Counted from the stretch's first letter, positions 7,468 through 19,298 are shown. The stretch: 64,000 nt of DNA from Luteimonas mephitis DSM 12574 (GCF_000422305.1 NZ_AULN01000018.1:1-64000); one strand, 5' to 3'. Translations and numbers: made by a program. Notes: generated by a model from the sequence alone, not told the origin.

Positions 7468-9321
7468 ATGAACCGGGGGAAGGGCGTGACCAGGACACTG
7501 CACAAGGCATGGCTGCCATTGCTGGCGGTGCTGCTCCTCGCGCTGGCGATGCCGGCGTTCGCACTGGGGCTGGGCCAGCTCACGGTCAAGTCGCAGCGCG
7601 GCGAGCCGCTGCTGGCGGAAATCGCCATCGTTTCCAGCGATCCGGGCGAGCTGGAGAACCTGCAGGTGCGGCTGGCATCGCCGGAGACCTTCGCCCGCGT
7701 CGGCCTGGAGCCGCCGGGCGCCAGCGTGGCCACGCTGCAGTTCAGCGTCGCGCTGGACCCGCAGGGCAAGCCGGTGATCCGGGTGACCAGCGCCGCGCCG
7801 GTCGACGAGTCGCTGCTGACCTTCCTGCTTGAAGTGGACTGGGGCCAGGGGCGTCTGGTCCGCGAATACTCGGCCCTGCTCGATGCGCCACGGACGGTGT
7901 CCGCGCCCGCGCAGCCGCCGATCGAGGCGCCGGTGGCTGCGCCCGGCAACGCCATCTTCCGCGAACCCGTCGCGCCAACGCCGGCGGCTGCACCCGAACC
8001 ACCGCCCGCGGAAGCCGTGGCGCCCGCGCAGGAAACCGCGCCGCCCGCAGCGCCGGTGGCCGCGGAGCAGGCGAGCGAGGCTCCGCCGTCAGGTGCGATC
8101 GAAGCGACGCCCGCGCCGGCACCGGCTGTGGAAGCCGAACAGCGGGCGCAACCCGTGGCCGCGACGCCCGGTGAGTACGGGCCGGTCAGGATGGGCGACA
8201 CGCTGGGCAAGATCGCGCGCGAGATCGACCCCGACGGCCATTCGCTGGACCAGGTGATGCTGGCGCTGCTGCGCGCCAATCCCGACGCCTTCATCAAGGG
8301 CAATATCAACCTGGTGAAGAGTGGGGCGGTGCTGCGCATGCCCAATGCGTCCGAACTGTCGCAGTACAGCGCACGCGAGGCACGGGCGATCGTGCACGAG
8401 CAGGTCGGGCAGTGGCGCGAGATGCGCAAGCCGGCCAGCCAGCCGGCGGCCGTCGCCGTCGCCGATCAGGCGGATTCGAAGAGCACCACGGGCGATGCCG
8501 CGAACACGGCACGCACCGCGGATGCGCGGCTGGAAATCGTACCGCCGTCCGGCAAGGACGCGCGGCAGGCAGGAACACGGTCCGGCATCCAGGCCGGCGG
8601 CGAGGGCGACATGCTGCAGGAACTGCAACAGACCAAGGAAACCCTGGCGGCACGCGACGCCGAAGTGCAGGAACTGAAGGCGCAGGTGGCCGAACTGGAG
8701 AAGCTGCGGCAGGACCAGCAGCAGCTCATCGCGCTGAAGGACAGCAAGCTGGCGCAAACCCAGCAGGCACTGGCCGCGCGCCAGGCCGAGGCAAGCACGC
8801 AGCCGCAGCAGGCCGCGCCGGCCCGTGATGCGACGCCGGTCTGGCCGTGGGTGGGCGGTGCGCTGGTGGTGGTGGCATTGCTGGCGTGGCTGCTGATGCG
8901 GCGCAAGTCCGGCGAACCCAGGCGCACGGCGTTCGATGCGTCGCGGCTGGCGGCGAGCGTTCCCGCTACGCCGGCAGCGACGCGCGACGCTGTCGCAGTT
9001 CCGCAGGCGCCTGCCGGTGCCGCCGCAAGTGGTTCGCCAACGTGGCATGCCGGCGGTGCGGCGGCGAACGCGAGTGCGCCGAGTCCGGTGGCGCACGCAG
9101 TGCCGGATCCTGAGCCTGCGCCTGAACCCGGAATCGACGAAGTCGACGAAGCCAGCGAGGCGGAACCGGCGCCCGCGGGCCACGACCGCATCGAGCTGGC
9201 GCGCGCCTACATCGAACTGGGCGACGTCGACACCGCGCGCGGGCTGCTGCAGGAAGTGGCCGACCGCGGTGACGCCGCCGCCCGCGGCGAGGCGGCAAGG
9301 CTGCTGCGCGAACTGGTCTGA
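7468..9321 (+). CDS. fimV: FimV-like pilus assembly/polarity protein
   Basis: 617 residues. A signal peptide (ending MPAFALGLG) is followed by the FimV N-terminal domain (QLTVKSQRGEPLLAEI to about residue 135) and an Ala/Pro/Glu-rich linker. A LysM-like peptidoglycan-binding region lies at about 235-310 (GPVRMGDTLGKIAREIDP). A coiled coil at about 375-435 (QELQQTKETLAARDAEVQ) precedes a single membrane helix near 457-473. An acidic cytoplasmic tail ends in a TPR-like motif (ELARAYIELGDVDTARGLLQ). In Pseudomonas and Xanthomonas FimV localises at the pole and supports type IV pili and type II secretion. ATG 7468 was preferred to one at 7417, which lies inside asd. Confidence 0.9.
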   Translation: MNRGKGVTRTLHKAWLPLLAVLLLALAMPAFALGLGQLTVKSQRGEPLLAEIAIVSSDPGELENLQVRLASPETFARVGLEPPGASVATLQFSVALDPQGKPVIRVTSAAPVDESLLTFLLEVDWGQGRLVREYSALLDAPRTVSAPAQPPIEAPVAAPGNAIFREPVAPTPAAAPEPPPAEAVAPAQETAPPAAPVAAEQASEAPPSGAIEATPAPAPAVEAEQRAQPVAATPGEYGPVRMGDTLGKIAREIDPDGHSLDQVMLALLRANPDAFIKGNINLVKSGAVLRMPNASELSQYSAREARAIVHEQVGQWREMRKPASQPAAVAVADQADSKSTTGDAANTARTADARLEIVPPSGKDARQAGTRSGIQAGGEGDMLQELQQTKETLAARDAEVQELKAQVAELEKLRQDQQQLIALKDSKLAQTQQALAARQAEASTQPQQAAPARDATPVWPWVGGALVVVALLAWLLMRRKSGEPRRTAFDASRLAASVPATPAATRDAVAVPQAPAGAAASGSPTWHAGGAAANASAPSPVAHAVPDPEPAPEPGIDEVDEASEAEPAPAGHDRIELARAYIELGDVDTARGLLQEVADRGDAAARGEAARLLRELV

Positions 9322-9342
9322 GCCGGGCTGAAGAAGATCCCC

Positions 9343-10131
9343 ATGCGTTACGCGCTCGGCGTCGAGTACGACGGCAGCGGCCTGTTCGGCTGGCAACGGC
9401 TTGGAAAGCCCGGCGTCGAAGCCGTGCCGACCGTGCAGCAGCTGCTGGAGCAGGCGCTGTCGTCCGTCGCCAATGCGCAGGTCGAGACCGTCTGCGCCGG
9501 GCGCACCGATGCCGGCGTCCACGCACGCTGCCAGGTCGTCCACTTCGACAGCGACGCGGCGCGCGAACCGCGCGGCTGGATGCTCGGCGCCACCTCGCGC
9601 CTGCCGCAGGCGGTCTGCGTGCGCTGGTGCGTGCCGGTGGCCGACGACTTCAGTGCCCGCTTCTCGGCGCGCGCGCGGCGCTACCGTTACAGCATCCTCA
9701 ATCGCCCGATGCGGCCCGCGCTGGGCCGCCAGTACCTGTCATGGGTGCGGCAGCCGATCGATGCCGATGCGATGCACCGGGCGGCGCAGGCGTTGCTCGG
9801 TGAACAGGACTTTTCCGCCTTCCGCACCGTCCATTGCCAGGCCCCGCACGCGCGTCGCGACCTGCAGCGCATCGTGGTTTCGCGCGACGGCGAGTACGTG
9901 CACGTCGACGTGCAGGCCAACGCCTTCCTGCACCACATGGTGCGCAACATCGTCGGTTCGCTGCTGCTGGTGGGGCAGGGCGAGCGGCCGGAAACCTGGA
10001 TCGCGGAGTTGCTCGCAGGCCGCGACCGCACCCTGGCCGGCCCCACCGCACGGCCTGGCGGGCTGGTGTTCGTCGGGCCGCTGTATCCGCCCGCGTGCGG
10101 CCTGCCGCAGGAAGTGACGCTGCCGGACTGA
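9343..10131 (+). CDS. truA: tRNA pseudouridine synthase A (positions 38-40)
   Basis: 262 residues. It isomerises uridines 38-40 of the tRNA anticodon stem. The catalytic aspartate is D56 in [11 protein letters not shown], and [13 protein letters not shown] and [11 protein letters not shown] are conserved family blocks. The start is 21 bp after fimV with GAAGAAG upstream. In related genomes trpF usually follows directly; here a minus-strand beta-helix gene separates them. Confidence 0.97.
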   Translation: MRYALGVEYDGSGLFGWQRLGKPGVEAVPTVQQLLEQALSSVANAQVETVCAGRTDAGVHARCQVVHFDSDAAREPRGWMLGATSRLPQAVCVRWCVPVADDFSARFSARARRYRYSILNRPMRPALGRQYLSWVRQPIDADAMHRAAQALLGEQDFSAFRTVHCQAPHARRDLQRIVVSRDGEYVHVDVQANAFLHHMVRNIVGSLLLVGQGERPETWIAELLAGRDRTLAGPTARPGGLVFVGPLYPPACGLPQEVTLPD

Positions 10132-10302
10132 GCAGAGCGGAGCCGGTTCCGATGCCCGGCGCGAATCGGTGCAGAGGCCGTGCGGGCCGCCCCATGCGGA
10201 CAGGCCGCGACTGTCAGCCGTGGCTCCAGTTGTTCATGGGCGACGTTCCCGAATCCCGGCGATGGCCCAACCCCGCCACCGTCCGCAGCGTTCCGCGCAA
10301 CG

Positions 10303-11130
10303 CTAGAGGTTGCCGACGCTCGCGCTGCAGCTGTAGCTGGTGGTGAAACTCGCCACCGTATTGTTGGCGCATGCCCGAATCGAGGAGATGCCAACTCCTT
10401 GCACCACGAAATACGCCGCGGCGACATGGTTGCCGACGGCGCTGCTGGCATTGGCCAGTCCGCTGATCCCGATTGCGCGGCCGGAACCGTTCGGAGTGAG
10501 GTTGCGAATCCGGTTGTCGCGCGCGGTCCCGGTCGCATCGGTCAAATCGATGCCGAACACGTAGGCATCTGCCCAGACCGCGAAAACGCCTTCGACCTGG
10601 TTGTCCACCACGTCGCCACCGGCGCTGATCGCGATGCTGCTGAAGCTGTCGGGCGCGCCACCGGTATCGAACACGCTGTTGTGCTGGATCAGGTTCCTGC
10701 TGCCCCGGACGTCGATACCGACAGCCAGGCTGTTGTCGATCCGGTTGTGCTCCACCAGATGACCGCCGGTGTCTCCCTGAAGCAGGATGCCATGATGGAA
10801 GCCGCGCAGGTTGCACCGGCGGATCGTGGTGTTCTGGCGCCCGTCGGCGAAGATGCCACTGGTCTTCGAGCCGTTGCCGGCGGCCAGCCCGCCCACCTTG
10901 AACCCGTTGCAGTCGATGGTCACGTTATTGGTGTTCACGGTGATGGCGGCGCCCGAGGTGACCGATGTCGATGCATCCTTGCGCAGGCACCAGACGCCCT
11001 GGGTATTGATGGTTGCGGGGATGGAATCGATGAAGCCCGTGCAGGTGGCATGGGTTTCGGCGCGCGCGCTGTTGATCGACAGGCTGCCGAGGAGCAGGAG
11101 CAGGACTGGCACGATTCGGTGGGTGCGCAT
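10303..11130 (-). CDS. Secreted right-handed parallel beta-helix protein
   Basis: 275 residues. A signal peptide (MRTHRIVPVLLLLLGSLSINSARA, cut before E) indicates export. The rest shows PbH1-type repeats with regularly spaced asparagines and glycines: NNVTIDCNGFKV, NTTIRRCNLRGFHHGI, GHLVEHNRIDNS, NLIQHNSVFDT and GTARDNRIRNLT. This is the sequence pattern of pectate-lyase-like beta helices, but no catalytic motif is recognised. The carbohydrate or surface target is unknown. ATG 11130 was chosen because it starts the signal peptide; an upstream ATG at 11169 adds a polar tail. It is transcribed away from trpF and lies where truA and trpF are normally adjacent, so it was probably gained. Confidence 0.8.
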   Translation of the reverse strand: MRTHRIVPVLLLLLGSLSINSARAETHATCTGFIDSIPATINTQGVWCLRKDASTSVTSGAAITVNTNNVTIDCNGFKVGGLAAGNGSKTSGIFADGRQNTTIRRCNLRGFHHGILLQGDTGGHLVEHNRIDNSLAVGIDVRGSRNLIQHNSVFDTGGAPDSFSSIAISAGGDVVDNQVEGVFAVWADAYVFGIDLTDATGTARDNRIRNLTPNGSGRAIGISGLANASSAVGNHVAAAYFVVQGVGISSIRACANNTVASFTTSYSCSASVGNL

Positions 11131-11302
11131 TGCCGGACCTCGGGTTGTGTTTGGATGTTGCTGGCTCAACGCGGGCCGCGGCGGGGACAGGACATCCGCC
11201 GGCGCCGCGCGATCTTCCCGGCAGCCGCTCCCGGAGCGTCAATGGCGGTAGCCTGCCATGTCACAATGCAGCCCTGACGTTTGCATCACCGGTACTTCCT
11301 GA

Positions 11303-12006
11303 ATGTCCCGCACCCTGTTTCGCACTCGCATCAAGTTCTGCGGCATGACCCGTGCCGGCGACGTGCGCCTGGCCAGCGAACTGGGCGCCGACGCGGTGGG
11401 CTTCGTCTTCGCCGACGGCAGCCCGCGCCGCGTCCACGCCGCCGAGGCGCGGGCGATGCGCAATGCGCTGGCGCCGCTGGTCGACGCGGTCGCGGTGTTG
11501 CGCGACAACGATGCAGACGAAGTGCGCGACGTGGTCAAGCAGGTGCGGCCGACGCTGCTGCAGTTCCATGGCGACGAGGACGACGCGTTTTGCCGCGGCT
11601 TCGGCGTGCCGTACGTCAAGGCGATCGGCATGGGTAATACGCTGGTCGCGGATGCCGTTGCGCTGCAGGTACGCTTTCCGGCCGCGGCGGCATTCCTGTT
11701 CGACAGCCATGGCGATGGCGTCGATGGCGGCAGCGGCCGCGGCTTCGACTGGTCGCGGATCCCGTCCGGGCTGGTCAAGCCGGTGATCCTCGCCGGCGGC
11801 ATCGGTGCCCACAACGTGTTCGACGCGATCCTGCACACGCTGCCGTGGGGCGTGGACGTGTCCAGCGGCATCGAGGCGTCGCCGGGCATCAAGGACGGCG
11901 ACCGCATGCGCGAGTTCGTCGAGGAAGTGCGGCGCGCCGATTGCCACGTCGCGCCGGACATCGAAGCGGGCACGGCCACCGCAGCCAAGGCCAACGGAAT
12001 CCGGAA

Positions 12007-12010
<4 letters not shown>
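11303..12010 (+). CDS. trpF: Phosphoribosylanthranilate isomerase
   Basis: 235 residues. It catalyses the Amadori rearrangement of N-(5-phosphoribosyl)anthranilate in tryptophan synthesis. The acid/base cysteine is C13 (IKFCGMTR). [21 protein letters not shown] and GVDVSSGIE are the other TIM-barrel family blocks. It overlaps trpB by 4 bp (GTGA), so the two are translationally coupled. The C-terminal tail after [10 protein letters not shown] is longer than usual (about 30 residues, Ala-rich). A divergent 172-bp region separates it from the beta-helix gene. No trp leader peptide with tandem Trp codons was seen. Confidence 0.96.
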
Positions 12011-13248
<1,238 letters not shown>

Positions 13249-13450
13249 CTCCGGTGTGGCGCAGCCGCTTTTCTCCATGCCCTTCAAGAGGAAGGCCGGC
13301 GAGGGGATGGGTTTCCCTTCAGCTGCCGCAAAACCCATCCCGATCCCGGCCCGTTCGGCCATGCGCAGCACGCGCGGCGTTCGTCGCCGTGCGGGCCGGT
13401 GGCTCGCAGGCGCTCCTCTTCATGCCCTTGAAGGGGAAAGAGCAAAATCC
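13249..13450. repeat. Degenerate paired repeat in the trpB-trpA gap
   Basis: Left arm: a GCCCTTCAAGAGGAAGG-like stretch (about 13280-13296), then GGGGATGGGTTTCCC (about 13303-13317). Right side: AAACCCATCCCGATCCC (about 13330-13346) and a CCCTTGAAGGGG stretch near 13425-13437. The same elements in better order form the inverted repeat after nuoN (34389-34558), so this is a diverged copy of that family. It holds no ORF of its own and provides only the trpA ribosome site region at its end. Confidence 0.6.
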
Positions 13451-14278
13451 ATGAATCGCATCGACACCAGGTTCGCCCAGCTCAAGGCCGCCAATCGCAA
13501 GGCGCTGATCCCGTTCGTCACCGCCGGTGATCCGTCGCTGGAAGCGCTGGTGCCGGTGATGCACGCGCTGGTGGACGCCGGCGCCGACGTGATCGAGCTC
13601 GGCGTGCCGTTCTCCGATCCGATGGCAGACGGCCCGACCATCCAGCGCAGCTCCGAGCGGGCGCTGGCGCGCGGCGCCGGGCTGTCGTATGTGTTCGACA
13701 GCGTGTGCGCGTTCCGCCAGCGCGACGCCGGTACCCCGGTGGTGCTGATGGGCTACCTCAACCCGGTGGAGGCGCGCGGCGCCGACGCCTTCGCGCGCGA
13801 GGCCGCGTCAGCAGGCGTCGATGGCGTGCTGCTGGTCGACTTGCCGCCCGAGGAATCCGGCGGCTTCCGCGAGGCCTTCGCCGCACACGGCGTGGCGCTG
13901 GTGCTGCTGGCCGCACCGACCACCACCGACGCGCGGCTCCAGGCGCTGTGCGCCCAAGTGCAGGGTTACCTTTATTACGTCAGCTTCGCCGGTGTCACCG
14001 GCGCATCGGAACAGCTTGATCCCGGCGCGGCTTCGGCGCGCCTGCGCACGATCCGCGGCATGAGCCGGGCGCCGGTGGTTGCGGGCTTCGGCATCCGCGA
14101 CGCCGCCAGCGCCGCCGCCATGGCCGTCGACGCGGACGGCGTGGTGGTGGGCAGCGCACTGGTGGCTGCGATGGCCGGCGCGGATAACGCCGGGGAAGCC
14201 GCGACGCGGGCCGCGGCCTTCCTGGCGCCCCTGCGGGCGGCGCTGGACGGGGCGGGCCGAAACGGCCCCGTGCGCTAA
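13451..14278 (+). CDS. trpA: Tryptophan synthase alpha subunit
   Basis: 275 residues. It splits indole-3-glycerol phosphate to indole and glyceraldehyde 3-phosphate and passes indole to TrpB. The catalytic residues E49 and D60 are visible in IELGVPFSDPMADGPTIQ, and LLVDLPPEE and GFGIRDAASA are family blocks. ATG 13451 was chosen; the frame extends upstream to 13220, but that part translates the repeat in the gap and the trpB end. trpD/trpC are not in this window. Confidence 0.96.
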   Translation: MNRIDTRFAQLKAANRKALIPFVTAGDPSLEALVPVMHALVDAGADVIELGVPFSDPMADGPTIQRSSERALARGAGLSYVFDSVCAFRQRDAGTPVVLMGYLNPVEARGADAFAREAASAGVDGVLLVDLPPEESGGFREAFAAHGVALVLLAAPTTTDARLQALCAQVQGYLYYVSFAGVTGASEQLDPGAASARLRTIRGMSRAPVVAGFGIRDAASAAAMAVDADGVVVGSALVAAMAGADNAGEAATRAAAFLAPLRAALDGAGRNGPVR

Positions 14279-14326
14279 ACTTTCACGCCTGACGCGGCCG
14301 AGGCCGCCCAAAGGCAACCTGACCGC

Positions 14327-15213
<887 letters not shown>

Positions 15214-15217
<4 letters not shown>

Positions 15218-16575
15218 GCAGGAAGTATTTTGGTACCGATGGCATCCGCGGCCGGGTCGGCGAGGGCGTGATCTCGGCCGATTTCGTGCTGCGGCTGGGC
15301 AACGCCTATGGCCACGCGCTGCGGGCGATGGTCAAGGGTGCCGGCGCGGGCCAATGGCGCCGCCCGACCGTGATCATCGGCAAGGACACCCGGGTATCCA
15401 ACTACATGTTCGAGGCGGCGCTGGAGGCTGGCCTGGTTGCCGCCGGCGTCGACGTGCAGCTGATGGGGCCGATGCCGACTCCCGCAGTGGCACACCTGAC
15501 GCGCTCGCTGCGTGCCGATGGCGGCATCGTCATCTCCGCCTCGCACAATCCGCATTACGACAACGGCATCAAGTTCTTCTCCGCCGAAGGCGAGAAGCTC
15601 GACGACGCCACCGAACTGGCGATCGAGGCGGCGCTGGACAATCCGTTCCGCACGGTGCCGTCCGAGCAGCTGGGCAAGACCACGCGCACCCGCGACGCCG
15701 TCGGCCGCTACGTCGAGGCCTGCAAGAACTCGGTCTCGCGCAACTTCGACCTGGGCGGCATGCGCATCGTCGTCGATTGCGGCCACGGCGCGACCTACCA
15801 GATCGGACCGCTGGTGCTGCGCGAGCTCGGTGCGCGCGTCGACGCCATGGGCGTGGATCCCAACGGACTGAACATCAACGACGGCGTCGGCTCGATGCAT
15901 CCCGAAGGGCTGGCCGCGCGCGTGCGCGAGACTGGTGCCGAACTCGGCATCGCCTTCGACGGCGACGGCGACCGCGTGCTGTTCGTCGACGGCGACGGCG
16001 TGGTGCGCGACGGCGACGACCTGCTGTTCCTGCTCGCCAGCGACTGGAAGGCCAGCGGCCGCCTGCATGGGCCGGTGGTCGGCACGCTGATGAGCAACTT
16101 CGGCTTCGAGCGCGCGCTGGGCGAAGCCGGCATCGGCTTCATCCGCGCCAAGGTCGGTGATCGCCACGTGCACCAGGCCCTGCTCGAACATGGCAGCAAC
16201 CTCGGCGGCGAAGCCTCGGGCCACCTGCTGTGCCTGGACCGGGCGACCACCGGCGACGGCATCGTCAGCGCGCTGCAGGTGCTGGAGGTATTGCATCGGC
16301 GCGGCATCAGCCTGCAGCAGGGGCTGCGCGGCATGGAGAAAGTGCCGCAGAAGACCGTCAACGTGCGCTATTCGAATGGCGCACGGCCCGCCGAGGCCGA
16401 AAGCGTGAAGACCGCGCTGGCCGCGGCCCAGGCCAGCGTCGCCGGCCGCGGGCGTGCATTCCTGCGGCCTTCGGGCACCGAGCCGGTGGTGCGGGTCACG
16501 GTCGAGGCCGACGACGCGGCGCTGGTGCAGTCGACGCTGGACACGCTCGCCGCCGCCGTTCGCGCCGCGGCCTGA
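15214..16575 (+). CDS. glmM: Phosphoglucosamine mutase
   Basis: 453 residues. It interconverts glucosamine 6-phosphate and glucosamine 1-phosphate for UDP-GlcNAc, peptidoglycan and LPS. The phosphoserine loop is S110 in [13 protein letters not shown]. The metal loop is [11 protein letters not shown], the sugar-binding GEASGHLL follows, and the C-terminal phosphate site is [13 protein letters not shown]. The N-terminus [15 protein letters not shown] is standard. It is coupled to accD by a 4-bp overlap. In E. coli glmM follows folP; here the partner is accD. Confidence 0.96.
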
Positions 16576-16808
16576 ACGCACCGGCCGGCAGCCGGCCCCG
16601 CCACGAGGCGGGTCCGGCACGAACAATGTCCGATACGAATCAGCTTCGGCGGGATCGCCGGCGGGCAATCGCCGACGGGCAGGTCGCGCCCGCGTGGATT
16701 AATCTATTGCCTGCGGCGCGAACCAGGCCGCCCCAGACTGCGCGCATCGCGCCAACTTCCCTGCCGGACATCCGTTGCCGCGGCCGGGAGCCAGACCAGA
16801 GCCATCGC

Positions 16809-17762
16809 ATGCCAGCCCGAATCCCGACGCTCGACATCCGCCGATTCACCCATCCTTCCAGTCCGCAGGACCGCCAGGCGTTCGTCGACGAACTCGGCGC
16901 GGCCTATCGTGAATGGGGCTTTGCCGGCATCCGCAACCACGGCATCGACCAGTCGCTGATCGACGGCTCGTACGAGGTGTTCAAGGCCTTCTTCGCGCTG
17001 CCGGAAGAGACCAAGAAGCGCTACCACGTCGCCGGTGGCGGCGGGGCGCGCGGCTACACGCCGTTCGGCGTCGAGACCGCCAAGGGTGCGAAGTATTTCG
17101 ACCTCAAGGAGTTCTGGCACATCGGCCGCGAGATCCCGGACGATTCGAAGTACCGCGATGCCATGCCGCCGAACCTGTGGCCGGCGGAAGTCGAAGGCTT
17201 CCAGGCGAAGGGTTACGCGCTGTACCAGGCGCTCGACGAACTCGGCACCCAGGTGCTGTCGGCGCTGGCACTGCACATCGGCCTGCCTGAGCACTGGTTT
17301 GCCGACAAGACCGACTTCGGCAACTCGATCCTGCGCCCGATCCACTACCCGCCGATCACCGCGGACGACATCCCCAACGTGCGCGCCGGCGCGCACGAGG
17401 ACATCAACCTGATCACCCTGCTGGTCGGCGCCAGCGCCGCGGGGCTCGAGGTGCTGTCGCACGACGGCGAATGGGTGCCGTTCACCTCCGACGCCGACAC
17501 CATCGTGGTCAACATCGGCGACATGCTGCAGCGCCTGACCAACCACGTGTATCCCTCGACGACCCACCGCGTGGTCAACCCGCCGGGCGAGCAGGCGCGG
17601 CAGCCACGCTATTCGGTGCCGTTCTTCCTGCACCCGAACCCGGACTTCGTGATCGACGTGCTGCCGTCGACGATCAGCGCCGACAACCCGAGCCGCTATC
17701 CCGAGCCGATCACCGCGCAGGGCTACCTCGATGAGCGGCTGCGCGAGATCAAACTGAAGTAA
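16809..17762 (+). CDS. Isopenicillin-N-synthase-like 2OG-Fe(II) oxygenase
   Basis: 317 residues. The DIOX_N domain comes first (PTLDIRRFTHP, YREWGFAGIRNHGI, FFALPEETKKRYHVAGGGGARGY). The double-stranded beta helix follows, with iron ligands H196 and D198 (AHEDINLITLL) and H253 (STTHRVVNPP). R267-x-S (QPRYSVPFFLHP) should bind 2-oxoglutarate. It is a cytosolic oxidase or hydroxylase of unknown substrate; relatives include isopenicillin N synthase-like and ethylene-forming enzymes, but no such cluster surrounds it. ATG 16809 fits the domain start; the longer frame overlaps glmM. The 233-bp upstream gap holds GC-rich hairpins just after glmM (about 16580-16615) but no T run. Confidence 0.88.
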   Translation: MPARIPTLDIRRFTHPSSPQDRQAFVDELGAAYREWGFAGIRNHGIDQSLIDGSYEVFKAFFALPEETKKRYHVAGGGGARGYTPFGVETAKGAKYFDLKEFWHIGREIPDDSKYRDAMPPNLWPAEVEGFQAKGYALYQALDELGTQVLSALALHIGLPEHWFADKTDFGNSILRPIHYPPITADDIPNVRAGAHEDINLITLLVGASAAGLEVLSHDGEWVPFTSDADTIVVNIGDMLQRLTNHVYPSTTHRVVNPPGEQARQPRYSVPFFLHPNPDFVIDVLPSTISADNPSRYPEPITAQGYLDERLREIKLK

Positions 17763-17786
17763 CCCCGAAGAAGCGTGGGCCTCCCG

Positions 17787-17856
17787 CAGGAGCGGCGGGA
17801 GCCGCGAGTTCTTCGGCACGAAAAGATCAAGAGCGCGCGGCTCCCGCCGCTCCTGC
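17787..17856. repeat. Paired palindrome, copy B
   Basis: The arms at 17787-17807 and 17836-17856 are perfect 21-bp reverse complements (GCAGGAGCGGCGGGAGCCGCG), with a 28-base spacer. The outer GCAGGAGCGGC matches copies A and C. The inner part is GGGAGCC instead of CCATGGCC, changed in both arms together. It lies between the oxygenase and tpiA. Confidence 0.88.
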
Positions 17857-17931
17857 AGGGACGGGCAGCGCCGTGGGCCCAGTTCCGGCCCCATCGGCTA
17901 TCCTTGTGCGCCTTTTCACAGGAGTCGCCCG

Positions 17932-18684
17932 ATGCGTCGCAGGATCGTTGCCGGAAACTGGAAGCTGCATGGCAGCCGCGCCTTCGCCACCGAACTGCTG
18001 GGTGCCGTGGCCGCAGGCCTGCCGGTGGCCGGCGTCGATGTCGTGGTGCTGCCCCCGCTGCCCTACCTGGGCGACCTGATCGAGGATTTCGAGGGGCGCG
18101 GCATCGGCTTCGGCTCGCAGGACGTGAGCTGCAATGAGAAGGGCGCCTACACCGGCGAGGTCTCCGCGGCCATGATCGCCGACGTCGGCGCGCGCTATGG
18201 GCTGGTGGGGCATTCCGAGCGTCGCCAGTACCACCAGGAAGACAGCGAGCTGGTGGCCCGCAAGTTCGTCGCCGCCAAGGCCGCCGGGCTGACTCCGATC
18301 CTGTGCGTCGGCGAGACCCTGCAACAGCGCGAGGCGGGGCAGACCGAATACGTGATCGCCGGCCAGCTCGAGCCCGTGTTCGAACTGGCCGGCCCGCGGG
18401 CGCTGGAGGGCGCCGTGGTGGCTTACGAGCCGGTCTGGGCGATCGGTACCGGCCGCACCGCGACCCCTGACCAGGCGCAGGCCGTGCACGCATTCATCCG
18501 TGGCGAGGCCGCGGCGCGCGATGCTACAATCGCCGGCTTGCTACCGCTGCTGTACGGCGGCAGCGTGAAGCCCGACAACGCGGCCGAGCTGTTTGCGCAG
18601 CCGGACGTGGACGGCGGGCTGATCGGCGGCGCTTCGCTGGTGGCCGCCGATTTCCTGGCCATCGCCGAAGCGGCGGCTTCCTGA
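17932..18684 (+). CDS. tpiA: Triose-phosphate isomerase
   Basis: 250 residues. It interconverts dihydroxyacetone phosphate and glyceraldehyde 3-phosphate. Catalytic residues K11 (AGNWKLHG), H94 (GHSERRQ) and E166 (VAYEPVWAIGTG) are all present, as are the phosphate-binding LYGGSVKPDN and IGGASL. A strong AGGAG ribosome site precedes the ATG, and TATCCT at about 17898-17903 is a possible -10. secG follows after 49 bp, the common order in this family. Confidence 0.97.
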   Translation: MRRRIVAGNWKLHGSRAFATELLGAVAAGLPVAGVDVVVLPPLPYLGDLIEDFEGRGIGFGSQDVSCNEKGAYTGEVSAAMIADVGARYGLVGHSERRQYHQEDSELVARKFVAAKAAGLTPILCVGETLQQREAGQTEYVIAGQLEPVFELAGPRALEGAVVAYEPVWAIGTGRTATPDQAQAVHAFIRGEAAARDATIAGLLPLLYGGSVKPDNAAELFAQPDVDGGLIGGASLVAADFLAIAEAAAS

Positions 18685-18733
18685 ACCGATTGAGCGGTTC
18701 CCGACCCGGAACCCACTACCCAGAGTCCTTCCG

Positions 18734-19156
18734 ATGTTGATGTCGATCCTCAACGTGTTGTTCGTGCTGGTCGCGGTCGCGATGATCGCGCTGATCCTGA
18801 TGCAGCGTGGCGCCGGTGCGCAGGCCGGTTCCGGCTTCGGCGGCGGCGCTTCGGCGACCGTTTTCGGCTCCCAGGGCTCCTCGAACTTCATGTCCAAGGC
18901 CACCAAGTGGCTGGCGATCGTGTTCTTCGCGATCACCCTGTTCATGGCCTGGCACGCCACCCGCAGTGCGCAGCCGGGCCAGGCACAGCAGGACCTGGGC
19001 GTGATGGCGCAGGTGCCGGCCGCGCCGGCTGCCGGCGCGCCCGTCGCGCCGTCGCCCGCCGTGCCCTCGGCACCGGCGCAGCCCGCCGACTCCGCGCCAG
19101 CGCAAACGCAATCACAGCCGCCCGCGCAGAAGCAACCGGTTCCGCAGGGCGATTGA
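18734..19156 (+). CDS. secG: Preprotein translocase subunit SecG
   Basis: 140 residues. It is a small inner-membrane partner of SecYE. Two membrane helices are seen (about 4-22, and 55-72 KWLAIVFFAITLFMAW), joined by a loop with the family motif LMQRGAGAQAGSGFGGGA and TVFGSQGSSNF. The C-terminal 60 residues are an Ala/Pro/Gln-rich tail. ATG 18734 gives the standard start; the next in-frame ATG is at codon 3. It sits between tpiA and tRNA-Leu. Confidence 0.95.
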   Translation: MLMSILNVLFVLVAVAMIALILMQRGAGAQAGSGFGGGASATVFGSQGSSNFMSKATKWLAIVFFAITLFMAWHATRSAQPGQAQQDLGVMAQVPAAPAAGAPVAPSPAVPSAPAQPADSAPAQTQSQPPAQKQPVPQGD

Positions 19157-19162
19157 GACACT

Positions 19163-19168
19163 TACAAT
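19163..19168 (+). promoter_or_regulatory. Candidate -10 box for tRNA-Leu
   Basis: TACAAT lies 46 bases before the tRNA. The matching -35 position (about 19140-19145) is poor, so this is tentative. Confidence 0.35.
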
Positions 19169-19213
19169 GCCGGGGTTTCGCGCCCGGGACGCGGTGCGAA
19201 CGGCAACAGATTT

Positions 19214-19298
19214 GCCCAGGTGGCGGAATTGGTAGACGCACTACCTTGAGGTGGTAGCGGCTTAGGTCGTGGGGGTTCGAGTCCCCCCTTGGGCACCA
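19214..19298 (+). tRNA. tRNA-Leu (anticodon GAG)
   Basis: 85 nt with encoded CCA. The acceptor GCCCAGG pairs with CTTGGGC (one G-U pair). The D-loop GAATTGGTAGACGC is typical. The anticodon stem CTACC/GGTAG closes the loop TTGAGGT with anticodon GAG, and a long class II variable arm follows. The T arm GGGGG/CCCCC holds TTCGAGT. Its place between secG and nuoA is conserved in gammaproteobacteria. Confidence 0.97.

Noticed and set aside
5364-8429. Very long minus-strand open frame (over 1000 codons)
   Set aside because: It is antisense to aroC, asd and fimV, shows Arg/Ala/His-rich low-complexity translation without domains, and arises from high third-position GC of the real genes.
11131-11302. 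trp attenuator leader
   Set aside because: No short ORF with tandem Trp codons and no terminator/antiterminator pair was found before trpF.
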